The translations under genes were made by a program, and so were the position numbers. From JAHEJN01 sp963787285 (GTDB taxonomy: Bacteria > Actinomycetota > Acidimicrobiia > Acidimicrobiales > JAHEJN01), in NCBI GenBank assembly GCA_963787285.1, contig CAWBCM010000009.1, positions 62,001-126,000 of the forward strand: a DNA stretch of 64,000 nucleotides, read 5' to 3'. The notes beneath the pieces are model-generated. The model saw only the letters and a program-made list of their open reading frames with translations, was not told where the DNA came from and searched no databases. Shown here piece by piece: positions 35,057 through 44,930 of the stretch. Position 1 is the first letter of the stretch. Each line of letters starts with the position of its first letter.

Positions 35057-36394
35057 TCACGTGGTGGACCAGATGATGCGATTGACTTCGCCTTCGAGGT
35101 ACTCCTGGCGACCCGAGACCGGGCTGCGGGTCGAGCCCGCTGCGAGTCGCCTCGTCGGCGATGGAGTCGAGGGTTGCTCCCTCGGCCATGATCAGCCGGC
35201 CGAGGCCACCGTCCCAGCCGGCGTAGCGGCTCGCACGCTCGTGGTCGAGCACGCCGTCGGCGATCAGGGCGTCGGCGACGAGCAGGGACTGCGCCAACGT
35301 GTCGATGCCGCCGATGTGGCCGTGGAACAGGTCGGTGCGATCCATGCTCTGACGGCGCAGCTTGGTGTCGAAGTTGAACCCGCCGGTGCTGAACCCGCCC
35401 GCGCGGACGAGCTCGAACATCGCCAGCGACATCTCCTCGACCGAGTTGGGGAACTGATCGGTGTCCCACCCGTTCTGGGGGTCGCCGCGGTTGGCGTCGA
35501 TACTGCCGAAGATGCCGTTGCCGAAGGCGTAGGCCACCTCGTGGTGGAAGCTGTGCCCGGCAAGGGTGGCGTGGTTGACCTCGATGTTGACGCGGTACTC
35601 GTCGACCAGGTCGTAGCGGTCGAGGAAGCCGTGAACCGTGGCGGAGTCGTAGTCGTACTGGTGCTTGGTTGGCTCCTGTGGCTTCGGTTCGAGCAGCAGG
35701 GTGCCGGTGAAGCCGATCGGTTCGCTTGTAGTCGGCGACCAGTTCGAGGAACCGGGCCAGGTGATCGTTCTCGCGCCGCATGTCGGTGTTCAGGAGCGTC
35801 TCGTAGCCCTCGCGGCCACCCCAGAGCACGTAGTTCGCGCCACCGAGACGGTGCGTGGCCCGGAGCGCGTTGCGCACCTGGGTCGCGGCGTAGGCGAACA
35901 TCTCCGGATTCGGGTTGGTCGCCGCGCCGGCGGCGAATCGAGGGTGCGAGAACACGTTGGCGGTACCCCAGAGCAGGTTCACGCCGGTCGCTTCCTGCTT
36001 CTCGCCCGCTCGGTCGACGAGGATCTCGAGGTTCTTCTGCGGTCTCGGCGAGCGTGTGACCGGCGGGGGCCATGTCGACGTCGTGGAAGCAGTAGTACGG
36101 GCACGCCGAGCTTCTCGAAGAACTCGAAGGCGGCGTCCTGTTTGGCGAACGCGGCCGCCATCGGATCGTCGGTCGGCTCCAACCAGGGCCGATCGAAGGT
36201 GCCTTCGCCGAAGATGTCGCTGCCGGGCCAGTTGAAGCTGTGCCAATAGCAGACCGCGATGCGAAGATGATCTTCCATGCGCTTGCCCGCGACGAGGCGG
36301 TCGGGGTCATACACGCGATAGGCGAGCCCGCCATCGGTGCGTCGGCGCCGGCGACGGCGACGGGCTCGGGTACGTCGGTGAAGAATTCGGTCAT
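35057..36394 (-). CDS. xylA: xylose isomerase; four or more frame breaks as read
   Basis: Converts D-xylose to D-xylulose. Read across frames it follows the 440-aa class II enzymes closely: GKRMEDHLRIAVCYWHSFNWPGSDIFG, the catalytic FHDVDMAP, LLWGTANVFSHPRFAAGAATNP, NYVLWGGREGYETLLNTD, LLEPKPQEPTKHQYDYD, NHATLAGHSFHHE, IDANRGDPQNGWDTDQFPNS, FNFDTKLRRQS and C-terminal GRQEYLEGEVNRIIW. Breaks fall near 36330, 36100, 36040, 35725 and 35120. Because every conserved block survives, I infer assembly indels rather than decay. It starts four bases after the preceding gene's stop. Confidence 0.88.
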
Positions 36395-36398
36395 GTCG

Positions 36399-37649
36399 TC
36401 AACTCCGGTAGGCCTGGCGTCCGACACCCTGGATCGGGATGCCCTGCGAGGCGAGCACCTCGTGCTGGAGGGCGTACATCGCCGCGGCCGCTCGGTCGAT
36501 GTTGCGGGTGAAGTCGATCGAGCCCTGCAGGATCGGTGCGCAGGAGATCCTTGTCCTGGATCCGCGCCGGCGCGTACTCGTGCTCGACGATCAACGGGGT
36601 CTTCGCGAAGTCGATGTCGAGCAGCTCCCGGGCGGCGAGCTGGTGGTCGAGCCAGTCCACCGTGCGGTTCTGCAGGTAGGCGAGCGGATCGTGGCGGGCC
36701 GTGCCCGGCAGCTCGTGCTCGCACAGCACGGTCTGCTTCTTCCAGGCGTTGCCGAGGTCGGCCGGGTTCGGCGAGATCTCGCCGTCGACGTGATCGCCCC
36801 GCAGAACGGTCTGGCCGCCGTACCCCCAACCGGAGACGCCTTTGCGTGTCGATGACCTGGCCCTTGACGTGCATGCCGGCGATCAGGAACGGGTAGCCCT
36901 CGTCCTTCAGGTACTGGAAGATCGAACGGGTGTCCTGACCCATCAGGATCGAGTGCGACGGGTCGTAGTGGATGCGGAACTGGTCACCGACGCCGTGGCG
37001 CTCGCAGATCTGGTGCAGGGCGATCCAGGTTCCTGGCGTGTAGCCGATGTTGTTGTGGAAGTTGTCGCCCGCCGTCCAGCCGGGCATCGGACACTGCTCG
37101 ACGCGGTACTGGAGGCCGCGGTCCTTGGCCGCCTGCAGGAGCGGGATGAAGCTGCGCTCGAACTCGATCGAGGTTCTGTTCCATCGACTTGGACTGATCA
37201 CGGCCGACGAAGCCGCACACCGCCGGGAACGCCGAGCAGCACGGCGGCATCCATCGCCGCGATCATGAAGTCGTGCTTCTTCTGCCGGATGGCGGCGTCT
37301 TCGTGCAACATGTCGTCGAAGTACCCGACGTCGGCGATGCTCACGCCCGTTGCATCGCACGGCGTCGAGGACGCGCTTGGCTCGGACCTCGTCGAAGGGG
37401 TCACGGAGGTCGAGGGTGTTGGCCACCGGGTCGAGCATGGCCTCGGCCGGTATGTCGGCGAGGGCTGGGGTGCAGCGCGGTGGAGAGCTCGATGCTGTCG
37501 GCGCCCGAGATCGGCGGCGAACTGCAACCACTCCTCGACCGCGAGGTCGGGGTCGGGGTCGCGGCGTTCTCGCGGGGTCAGCTCCTGGAGGGCGGCCGTG
37601 AGCACGCCGACGGGCATGTAGTGGGCTCGAAGGGCTTGGGATCGCTCAT
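36399..37649 (-). CDS. sugar phosphate isomerase/epimerase family protein; several frame breaks as read
   Basis: About 416-aa TIM-barrel isomerase. Pieces in order: MSDPKPF, AHYMPVGVLTAALQELTPRERRDPDPDLAVEEWLQFAADLG, ATGVSIADVGYFDDMLHEDAAIRQKKHDFMIAAMDAAVLLGV, FERSFIPLLQAAKDRGLQYRVEQCPMPGWTAGDNFHNN (metal Glu), FRIHYDPSHSILMGQD (Asp and His), FLIAGMHVKGQVID (His), TPLIVEHEYAP (Glu) and GVGRQAYRS at the end. Breaks near 37625, 37510, 37350, 37190, 36835 and 36535. Start ATG 37649 is fixed by AGGAGG. Substrate unknown; next to xylA. Confidence 0.8.
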
Positions 37650-37663
37650 CTCTGATCCTCCTG

Positions 37664-38858
37664 TCAGGTGGCGTCGATGGTGACGGGGGCGCGTTGCGCG
37701 CCGACTGGATGGCCGCATGAAGCACCCGTTGGGTCTTCGAGCGCGTCGGCGAAGTCGGGCATCGGAACGAGCGGGGTTCGCCGCCACCGATCATGGTGAC
37801 GATGTCGGCGGCCTGGTTCACGAAGCCGTGTTCGTAGCCGAGCCCGTGGCTGTCGGGCCACCAGGCGTCGGCGTAGGGATGGCCGTCGCCGCCGCGGGTG
37901 ACGTCGATGGTGGTCCACCCTGCCGTGCGGCCGTCGCTGCGGGCGTCGTAGTAGCCGAGCTCGTTCATGCGCTCGAAGTCGAATCGAAGGGCGCCGTGTT
38001 CACCGTGGATCTCGAACCGATTGGCGTTGTGGTAGCCGGTGGCCACGCCGCGTGGCCTCGAACGAAGCGATGACCGCCTCCGCTCAACCGGGCGAGGAAC
38101 ATGACGGCGTCGTCGACGGTGCTGGCCCCCATCGCTCCGGCCGTTGCCGCGCCACCGCCTTCGATCTCACCGCCGCCGGCACCCGCGATGATCTCCCGCT
38201 CGGTGATGAAGGTGTGTTCGATCGATCCCTCGACGGACGGTGATCTCTTCGCCGGTGACGAAACGCACTGCGTCGATGATGTGGGCGTTGAGGTCGCCGT
38301 GGGCGCCCGAGCCGGCGACATCGCCCTGGAAGCGCCAGAGCAGCGGCGTGTCGGGGCCTCCCCAGCTCTGCAGGTAACAGGCCCGAGCGTGGTAGATCCG
38401 GCCGATGGCACCCGACTTGACGATCTGGTGGGCCAGCGCGACGGCGGGCACGCGGCGGTAGTTGTACCAGACGAAGGTCTGCCCGCTCGCTTTGGCCGCG
38501 GCGTCGGCCATGGCCTGGGCGTCGGCCAGCGTGCCGGCCAGCGGCTTCTCGCACGCCACGTGCTTGCCGGCCTCGAGCGCCGCGATGGCCTGCTTCGGCG
38601 TGGACGTTGTTCGGCGTGCCGATGTCGACCAGGCCGATGTCGGGTGAGGTGACGGCGGCCCGCCAGTCGGTGCTGGCGTTGGCCCATCCCCACTGCTCGG
38701 CGAAGGCGTCGAGCTCGGTGGCGTTGCGGCCCACGACGGTGTGCATGACCGGTTGGGGGTCGAGGGTCGAAGAACTTGCCGACGTTGAGCCAGGCATTCG
38801 AATGGGCGCGACCCATGAACTTCGAGCCGATGAGGGCGACGTTGAGGTGATCGGTCAC
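37664..38858 (-). CDS. Gfo/Idh/MocA family NAD(P)-dependent oxidoreductase; several frame breaks as read
   Basis: About 397-aa sugar or inositol dehydrogenase-type protein. N-terminal Rossmann fold VALIGSKFMGRAHSNAWLNVGKFF, IGLVDIGTPNNVH, then the conserved catalytic-lysine motif ACEKPLAGTLADAQAMADAA, YNYRRVPAVALAHQIVKSGAIGRIYHARACYLQSWGG, and the C-terminal substrate domain with EIHGEHGALRFDFERMNEL and YEHGFVNQAADIVTMIGGGEP. Frame breaks near 38770, 38600, 38240, 38060 and 37770. GTG start at 38858. Lies between the transporter genes and the isomerases, consistent with an initial oxidation step. Confidence 0.83.
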
Positions 38859-38892
38859 GAGTCCGGTTTCCTTTCGAGCTCCCCGATGCCGG

Positions 38893-39602
38893 TCATGCGT
38901 CGACTCCGAGGTACTGGCGCTGGAGGGTCTGGTCGTTGGCCAGCAGCTCCGATGTGGTCTCGGTCTCGATTCGCCCGGAGACCATCACGAGTTGTCGCTG
39001 GCCATGGAGGTGGCCGCCCTCAGGTTCTGCTCGACGATGAGCACCGCCGTGCCCTCGGCGACCAGTTGGTGGATGGCCTCGATGAGCGTGTCGACGATGG
39101 TCGGTGCGAGGCCTTCCGACGGCTCGTCCATGAGCACGAGGCTGCCGTTCAACAGGAGGGCCCGGCCGACCGCCAGCATCTGCTGTTCGCCACCCGAGAG
39201 CTCGGCCCCACCGTTCTTGCGCCGTTCGGCCAACCGGGGAAAGAGCTCGTACACCGCTTCGGGTGTCCAGCGTTTGCCCCGGGTGCCCTTGGCCAACATC
39301 GCGAGGTGCTCGTCGACGGTGAGCGACGGAAACAGGCGGCGCCCCTGCGGAATGTAGGCGATGCCCTGCCGGGCCACCTGCTCGGGCGCACTGCCCTCGA
39401 TGCGTTTTCCGGCGAAGGTGATCTGTCCACCGGAGGGCTTCAGCAGGCCCATGAGGGCCAGACAGAGCGTGGTCTTGCCCATACCGTTGCGACCGACGAT
39501 GCACACGGCTTCACGACCCATCGAGAAGGTGATGCCGTCGAGGACGCGAGATGCGCCGTAGCCCGCGGAGAGGCCGTCGACCCGCAGCAGTTCGTCGGTC
39601 AT
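38893..39602 (-). CDS. livF: branched-chain amino acid-type ABC transporter ATP-binding protein LivF; one frame break as read
   Basis: About 236-aa ATPase. Walker A CIVGRNGMGKTTLCLALMGL, IAYIPQGRRLFPSLTVDEHL (LivF-type), signature ELSGGEQQMLAVGRALL, Walker B LVLMDEPSEGLAPTIV, H-region VLIVEQNL. The frame breaks near 38995, after which RQLVMVSGRIETETTSELLANDQTLQRQYLGV completes the C-terminus. Its start overlaps the livG stop. Substrate of the system is unlikely to be an amino acid given the sugar-type neighbours. Confidence 0.88.
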
Positions 39603-40385
39603 GACGTGCCTTCCTGACCGAGGTAGATGGCGTGAACGAGCGGGTTCCGTCGGATCTCGTCGGGCGTTCCCTTGGCGACGGTCTCGCCGTCGGCCATCAC
39701 GACGACGCGATCGGCCACTTTCAACGCAACGTCCATGTCGTGCTCGATGAGATCATCGTGACGTCGGTGGGAAGGTTCTCGAGCAGCTCGATGAGTCGCT
39801 CTCGTTCGCCCCGTGACAGACCCGATGCCGGCTCGTCGAACATGATGAGGTCGGGCTCGGTCACCAGCGCGATGCCGATCTCGAGCTGGCGTTGCTGACC
39901 GTGCGACAGGTCGCCGACCGTTTCCTCGAGCTGATCGGCCAACCAGACCCGTTTGGCCGCCTCGGCGGCGGTCTGACGCAGCTCGGCGTCGCGGCGGTTT
40001 CGCAGGAGCGCGAGATGTCGGCCTTGTTTGCCCGTCTGGGCCAGGTAGAGGTTGTCGCCGACGGTGAGTCCGGCGAACAACCGGGTCTTCTGATAGGTCC
40101 GCGCCACGCCCAGTTGCGGACGAAGCCGAGACGGAAGGGCCGTGCAGTCGACACCCTTGATCGAGAACCTTCCCTCCGGTGGGTGTGATGTCGCCGGCGA
40201 CGACGTTGAAGAGGGTGGTCTTGCCGGCCCCGTTCGGGCCGAGCACCGCCAGCCGCTCGCCCTGAGTGACTTCGAGGTCGATGCCGCTCAGGGCGAGCAG
40301 ACCTCCGAACGCCACGGCAACCGACTCGAGCCGCAGGAGGGGAATGCGGGTCTCGATCGTCGGTGTCGGTGGCGTCGGAGTTCAT
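39599..40385 (-). CDS. livG: branched-chain amino acid-type ABC transporter ATP-binding protein LivG; three frame breaks as read
   Basis: About 261-aa ATPase partner of LivF. AVAFGGLLALSGIDLEVTQGERLAVLGPNGAGKTTLFNVVAGDITPTGG (Walker A), ARTYQKTRLFAGLTVGDNLYLAQ (Q-loop of LivG type), DLSHGQQRQLEIGIALVTEPDLIMFDEPASGLS (signature and Walker B), LIEHDMDVALKVADRVVVMADGETVAKGTPDEIR (H-loop and C-terminal LivG tail). Breaks near 40345, 40170 and 40110, plus one near 39755. Start ATG 40385, 21 bp after the substrate-binding protein stop. Confidence 0.86.
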
Positions 40386-40406
40386 CGGCGGATTCCTGTT
40401 CGTCGA

Positions 40407-41966
40407 TCAGCGTTGGGGGACGCCGTCGACGACGGGGATCTCGTTGCCCTGCCACGGCAGGTCCTTGGCCTCGCACGGCGTGTTGTCGCGCTCGGGCGGG
40501 TCGGTCTCGCTCGAGAAGGTCCCACCGAAGGTCTGGTCGACCCCCGGCACGATGTAGACCGTCTTCTGGACGACCTCACCGCTGGCCTCGTCGAGCTCGA
40601 GCTGTGCGACGAAGGTGTCGACGATCGCCTGGCGGTTCTCGTCGAGGCTGACCGGTCCGTACGGCAGGTCGAGCTCGAGTCGAGGACAGAGCCGCGTTGA
40701 GCTCGGCATTGTTCTCGCCCAGCACGCCTCCGGTCTGCCTCGAGCGCGGTCACGAAGGCGGTGCCGGCGGCGTAGTAGCCGTAGGCGAAGCCGAAGCCCA
40801 ACAGAGTCGACGGAGAGCCGGGTTCGCCGCCGGTCATGGCACCCGAGCTGAGGGTCTCCCATGCCGCATCGGCGCTGGCGAGGTACTCGGTCGATCTCCG
40901 GCGTGGAGATGTCGCCGGGCAGCGAGGCGAACCCGCCGATGTAGGCACCGGCAATGTCGGTTCCCAGCGCCTCGGCGAGGGCCGGGCTGAAGAACAGGTT
41001 GCCGGCGTGCTGATCACCGGTGAGATCGCCCTTGGCGTTCAGGAACGCCTCGAGCGACGCATTGGTGCCGGTGCCGCCGATGACCCAGAAGTAGCCGTCG
41101 ACCTCGTCGGGATCGGGCAACTGCTGCACGAACGACGAGTAGTCGGTGGTTCCGAGCGGTGGGAAGACCTGGCTGACGATCTCGCCGCCCGCGGCGCAGA
41201 AGTCGGCCACGAAGCCTGCCGCCGAGGTCCAGCCGAAGCCGTAGTCGTCGGCGATGACCGCCGCGGTCTCCCATCCACCTCGTTGTACAGGATGTCGCCG
41301 ACGCCGGCGTTCCACTGAGCGCCGTCGCCGTTGAACCGGAAGAAGTTCGGAGCCTGCACGTGCAGGGTCGCGTCCTGCGCCCCGGAGATGCCGTTGATGA
41401 AGGTCACCTCGGGATGGTCGAGCGCGTAGTTGGCAATGGCGATGCCCTCGTCGCCCGACAGTGGCCCGAGCACGACGTTGGCGCCGTTCTGCTCGACCAG
41501 CGTGCGGATCTCCTGGATTGCCGTGTCGGGGGTGTCGTCGCCGCAGCCGATCCCCACGAGCTCGATCGGGGTTCCGGCGACTTCGGCGCCGGAGAAACCG
41601 TCGAGGGCGGTGGTCGGCGAGTTCGACGTGGCGCCGGCCTGGTTGATCATCGCCAGCGTTGCACCGGCGACGACGTCTTCGTGGAAGCCGCCGAAGGCGC
41701 CTTCGCATTCGCCCATGATTCCGAGCTGGATCGAATCGCCGCCTTCGTCCATGGCCGGTTCCTCGGCTGCGGGTTCCTCGGCTGCGCGGTTCCTCGGCTG
41801 CGGGTTCCTCGGCCGCGGGTTCCTCGGCTGCGGGTTCCTCGGCCGCCGGTTCCTCGGCTGCGGTTCCGCCGTCGTCACTGTCGCTGCCGCAGGCGGCGGT
41901 GATCAGCGCAAAGGTGAAGAGGATGCCGAGCAGGCTCAGCAGTCTCCGCTTCTTGTTTGGATTCAT
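40407..41966 (-). CDS. ABC transporter substrate-binding lipoprotein (LivK/Leu-Ile-Val-binding type); several frame breaks as read
   Basis: About 519-aa exported solute-binding protein. Signal peptide with lipobox LITAACGSDSDD at residues 15-26; then a low-complexity AAEEP repeat linker; then a type I periplasmic-binding fold: IQLGIMGECEGAFGGFHEDVVAGATLAMINQAG, NVVLGPLSGDEGIAIANYALDHPEVTFINGISG, VIADDYGFGWTSAAGFVADFCAAGG, GTGTNASLEAFLNAKGDL, LGFGFAYGYYAAGTAFVTALEA and PERDNTPCEAKDLPWQGNEIPV. Breaks near 41790, 41280, 40895 and 40690. Start ATG 41966 has GGAGGG upstream. The C-terminal third is unlike classical LivK. Confidence 0.86.
   Translation of the reverse strand: MNPNKKRRLLSLLGILFTFALITAACGSDSDDGGTAAEEPAAEEPAAEEPAAEEPAAEEPRSRGTRSRGTGHGRRRRFDPARNHGRMRRRLRRLPRRRRRRCNAGDDQPGRRHVELADHRPRRFLRRRSRRNPDRARGDRLRRRHPRHGNPGDPHAGRAERRQRRARATVGRRGHRHCQLRARPSRGDLHQRHLRGAGRDPARAGSELLPVQRRRRSVERRRRRHPVQRGGWETAAVIADDYGFGWTSAAGFVADFCAAGGEIVSQVFPPLGTTDYSSFVQQLPDPDEVDGYFWVIGGTGTNASLEAFLNAKGDLTGDQHAGNLFFSPALAEALGTDIAGAYIGGFASLPGDISTPEIDRVPRQRRCGMGDPQLGCHDRRRTRLSVDSVGLRLRLRLLRRRHRLRDRARGRPEACWARTMPSSTRLCPRLELDLPYGPVSLDENRQAIVDTFVAQLELDEASGEVVQKTVYIVPGVDQTFGGTFSSETDPPERDNTPCEAKDLPWQGNEIPVVDGVPQR
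41750..41868 (-). repeat. 15-bp tandem repeats coding AAEEP units
   Basis: About eight copies of a 15-bp unit (variants of GGTTCCTCGGCTGCG read on the plus strand) code for a Pro/Glu/Ala linker directly after the lipobox. One copy carries an extra base that breaks the frame (about 41790), as expected for slippage or mis-assembly in a repeat. Confidence 0.8.
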
Positions 41967-42031
41967 GGGATCGATTCCCTCCGTTGGTTGTTGGTGTCGA
42001 CCACGAATGGTCGTTTGCTGTGTGGTGCCCA

Positions 42032-43096
42032 TCAGGACCCACTCGCCTGTAGCGAGGTCTCGTCGGTGGAGACCGCATGGTCAGAACCACGTCCGATGAC
42101 CCGTCGAAGCGTGTCGCGCAATCGCTGGATGATCCCGGCCAGGCCGTCGGGGGAGAGCAACATGATGACGAGCAGCATCAGCCCGATCACCGTGTTGAAG
42201 CGCTCCTGGGCGAGGATCCGGTCCTCGACCACGCCGCCGATGCCTCCGAGCAGCGGTATGTCGCGGATGTAGATGTTGGCCCCGACGAACACGAAGGCCC
42301 CGAGCCAGGCGCCCTCGAGGTGGGCGACGCCACCGATGACCGCGATGATCAACAGGTCGAGCGTCGGCCCGATGTTGATCGACGTCGGGTCGATCTGGCC
42401 GTTCCACCAGATGTTGAGGATCCCGGCGAGACCGGCGACGAACCCGGCGAGCGTGAAGGCCAGCGTGCGGTGGAGCTGCACGTTGAAGCCCAGCGACGCC
42501 ATGCGGATGGGGTCGTCGCGCACACCCTGGAGCGCCAGGCCGAACGGGGTCTTGGCGATGGCCCGGAAGCCCGCATAGGCGAGGACCGACAGCACCAGAC
42601 CCGCGTAGTAGAGCCGCTTGGGGTGGTCGAGGAAGAATCCCGGTGCGTCGATTCCGGTCATGCCGCCGAAACCCGAGAAGGTGGTGACCTGGCCGAAGAA
42701 GTAGAAGCCGATCACCGCATAGGTGAGGGTGAGCATCAGGAAGTAGATGCCGCTCGACCGGGCCGACATTGCCCCGAAGGCCAACGCGAGCAGCGTGACC
42801 ACGACGAGCGCGATGACCACGGCCAGCCACGGGTTCCACCCGAGCTTGAGGCCCCGGCCGCTGTCGGCCACGACGTTGCCGACGGCGAAGCCGGCGACGC
42901 CGAACATGAGCCATTGCGCAAGGGAGACCATGCCGCCGTAGGCCGACAAGAAGACGAGCGTCGAGGCGGCGAGCCCGAGCATGAGGGCTCGCGTCATCAC
43001 GAAGTCGACGAAGAAGTCGGTGCCGTAGAGCGGCAGCAGCACCAACAATGCGACGACGACGATCACCGCGGTCGTGCGAGACGAGGGCCGCGTCAT
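42032..43096 (-). CDS. livM: branched-chain amino acid-type ABC transporter permease LivM
   Basis: 354-aa permease with about nine hydrophobic helices. Family blocks: STLVFLSAYGGMVSLAQWLMFGVAGFAVG (the GxxSLGQ-like segment of LivM), RSSGIYFLMLTLTYAVIGFYFF, SPFGLALQGVRDDPIRMASLGFNV-type cytoplasmic loop (here KTPFGLALQGVRDDPIRMASLG), and IAVIGGVAHLEGAWLGAFVFV. This gene is intact in one frame. Its start overlaps the livH stop as ATGA. Confidence 0.9.
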   Translation of the reverse strand: MTRPSSRTTAVIVVVALLVLLPLYGTDFFVDFVMTRALMLGLAASTLVFLSAYGGMVSLAQWLMFGVAGFAVGNVVADSGRGLKLGWNPWLAVVIALVVVTLLALAFGAMSARSSGIYFLMLTLTYAVIGFYFFGQVTTFSGFGGMTGIDAPGFFLDHPKRLYYAGLVLSVLAYAGFRAIAKTPFGLALQGVRDDPIRMASLGFNVQLHRTLAFTLAGFVAGLAGILNIWWNGQIDPTSINIGPTLDLLIIAVIGGVAHLEGAWLGAFVFVGANIYIRDIPLLGGIGGVVEDRILAQERFNTVIGLMLLVIMLLSPDGLAGIIQRLRDTLRRVIGRGSDHAVSTDETSLQASGS

Positions 43097-44207
43097 TCGA
43101 CTCTCCCGAAGAGTCCGTTGGGCCGCACCGCCAGGACCACCGCCAGGACCACGAGGGTGAAGATGATCGAGTAGAACGTGTAGTCGGCGGGGAGATACGC
43201 CGGCGAGAAGGCCGTGACCATGCCGTAGAGCAACGATCCGGCCACGGCGCCCTTCACCGAACCGAGCCCACCGATGATCACGACGATCAGCGAGTTGAGC
43301 AGCCACTGGCCGTCGGTTCCCGGTGCTACACCGGCGAAGGAGGCTCCCATCACGCCGCCCATCCCGGCCAGGAACGAACCGACGAAGAACGTGACGCCGA
43401 ACACGGCCGCCACGTTGATGCCCAGCGCACGAACCATGTCCTGGTCGTCGACGCCGGCTCGAATGACCATGCCCATTCGGGTGCGGTTGAGCCAGATCCA
43501 CAACGCGATGCCCACCACCAGAGAGATCGCCAGCATGAAGAGCCGGCTCGATGCGTAGCGCTGACCCATGATCTCGAAGAAGTGCACGACGTCACCGGGC
43601 CACACCATCTTCTTGGCCAGCCCGCCGTACTCGAACAGCATCTGATCGGCGACGATGACCGTGATCGCGATCGTGATGATGGCCTGCCGCAGGTCCTGGC
43701 CCTGGTTCCACCGCAGGAACAGCTGCTGGAGGATCACGCCGAGAACGCGCGACCAGCGCCCGCGGCGATGAGCATCGGCAGGATCCACTGGAGCAGCGAT
43801 ACGTCACTCGGACTCGATGTTGCGGGTCTTGCCGACCATTCGTCTGCTGGATGTCGATGGCGAGGTAGGCGGCGAGCAGGAAGAACGCACCGTGCGCCAT
43901 GTTGACGGTGCGCATGAGCCCGAAGATCAGGGTGAAGCCCGACGCAACGACGAACAGCAGGCCGGCGAAGGTGAGGCCGTCGAGCACCGTGACGATGAAC
44001 TCGCCCGGTTCGCTGATGGCCGGACCGGCCGACGTGTGTGCGGTCCACGACCGGTCGGCGATGAACAGCACCCAGAGCAGGGCGAACGCGACGAGCAGCG
44101 CCGATGAACGCGATCGGGATCTTGCGCAGCCGCTCGATCTGACGCGGCGTCAGACTGAGTGCGCCGAAGCGAATCTGCGCGGCGTCGTGCTGTTGCGTAC
44201 TGGTCAC
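43093..44207 (-). CDS. livH: branched-chain amino acid-type ABC transporter permease LivH; two or more frame breaks as read
   Basis: About 370-aa permease, longer than the usual 290 because of a hydrophilic N-terminal region. Seen: LTPRQIERLRKIPIAFIGA, then VTVLDGLTFAGLLFVVASGFTLIFGLMRTVNMAHGAFFLLAAYLA (hallmark N-MAHG), LRQAIITIAITVIVADQMLFEYGG, MVRALGINVAAVFGVTFFVGSFLAGMGGVMG and VVIIGGLGSVKGAVAGSLLYGM. Breaks near 44110, 43840 and 43745. GTG start 44207 is chosen; no strong Shine-Dalgarno. First transporter gene after the regulator. Confidence 0.84.
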
Positions 44208-44273
44208 TTCGTGTTTGCCCCCATGCCAACGTAATGAACGAGCCCGTTCCCGGCCAGAGCCAGGAGACGCACT

Positions 44274-44285
44274 CGTGCTAGCACG
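44274..44285. promoter_or_regulatory. 12-bp palindrome in the regulator-livH gap
   Basis: CGTGCTAGCACG, perfectly self-complementary, lies 67 bp upstream of the livH start in the 98-bp gap after the response-regulator gene. Position suits an operator or a regulator site of the transporter operon. I could not identify a clean promoter around it. Confidence 0.4.
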
Positions 44286-44305
44286 TTGGAGGGGGCGCGA
44301 ACGAA

Positions 44306-44930
44306 CTAGTCGGCGGCTCGCAGGATCACCGAAGCGGCCTCGGTGCGGGTGCGCACGTGCAGCTTCATGAGGATGCTGCTCACGTGGTTCTTCACCGTGA
44401 AAACGCTGAGGTCGAGTTGCGTCGGCGATGTCGGCGTTGGTCGAGCCCACGCGCCAGCAGTCGGGCGATTTCGCTCCTCGCGTGCGGTGAGCGAAGAAGT
44501 GCTCGGCCCCTGGCGTTCATCGACGAGCGAGCGAGTCACCTCGGGCGAGAAGGTGCTCTGGCCCACCGCCGCGCTGCGCACGGCGCGGGCGAGCGAGGGA
44601 GCGTCGACCGACTTGATCAGATAGCCGTTGGCGCCGGCGTCGATGACCTCCCTCACGCGACTCGACTCGGAGAACGACGAGAGGGCGACGATTCCGAGAT
44701 CGGGATCTCCACTGCGGAGCCGGCGGATGATCTCGGCTCCGCCCATTCCGGGCATCACGAGATCCATCACCACGACGTCGGGTCGGAGTCGCGCCGACCA
44801 CCTGGATGGCGGCCTCGCCGTTGGCGGCCTCCCCGACCACGTCGATGTCGTCGAAGGAGGAGAGACACGCGCTCACCCCTTCGCGCAGCAGGTCGTGATC
44901 GTCGACGACCACCACCGAGATGGTGCTCAA
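44306..44930 (-). CDS. NarL/LuxR-family response regulator; several frame breaks as read
   Basis: About 208-aa regulator. Receiver: ISVVVVDDHDLLREGVSACLSSFDDIDVVGEAANGEAAIQV, phospho-acceptor Asp in VVMDLVMPGMGGAEIIRRLR, ANGYLIKSVDAPSLARAV. After a linker, LTARE begins the LuxR helix-turn-helix, with recognition region VFTVKNHVSSILMKLHVRTRTEA. Breaks near 44790, 44480 and 44420. The TTG start at 44930 overlaps the kinase stop (TTGA), so kinase and regulator are coupled. Position immediately before livH suggests control of the transporter-catabolic genes. Confidence 0.85.

Noticed and set aside
35057..38858. Calling xylA, the neighbouring isomerase and the Gfo/Idh gene true pseudogenes.
   Set aside because: All catalytic and structural blocks are preserved on both sides of each break, and breaks are single-base and clustered, which fits sequencing indels better than decay.
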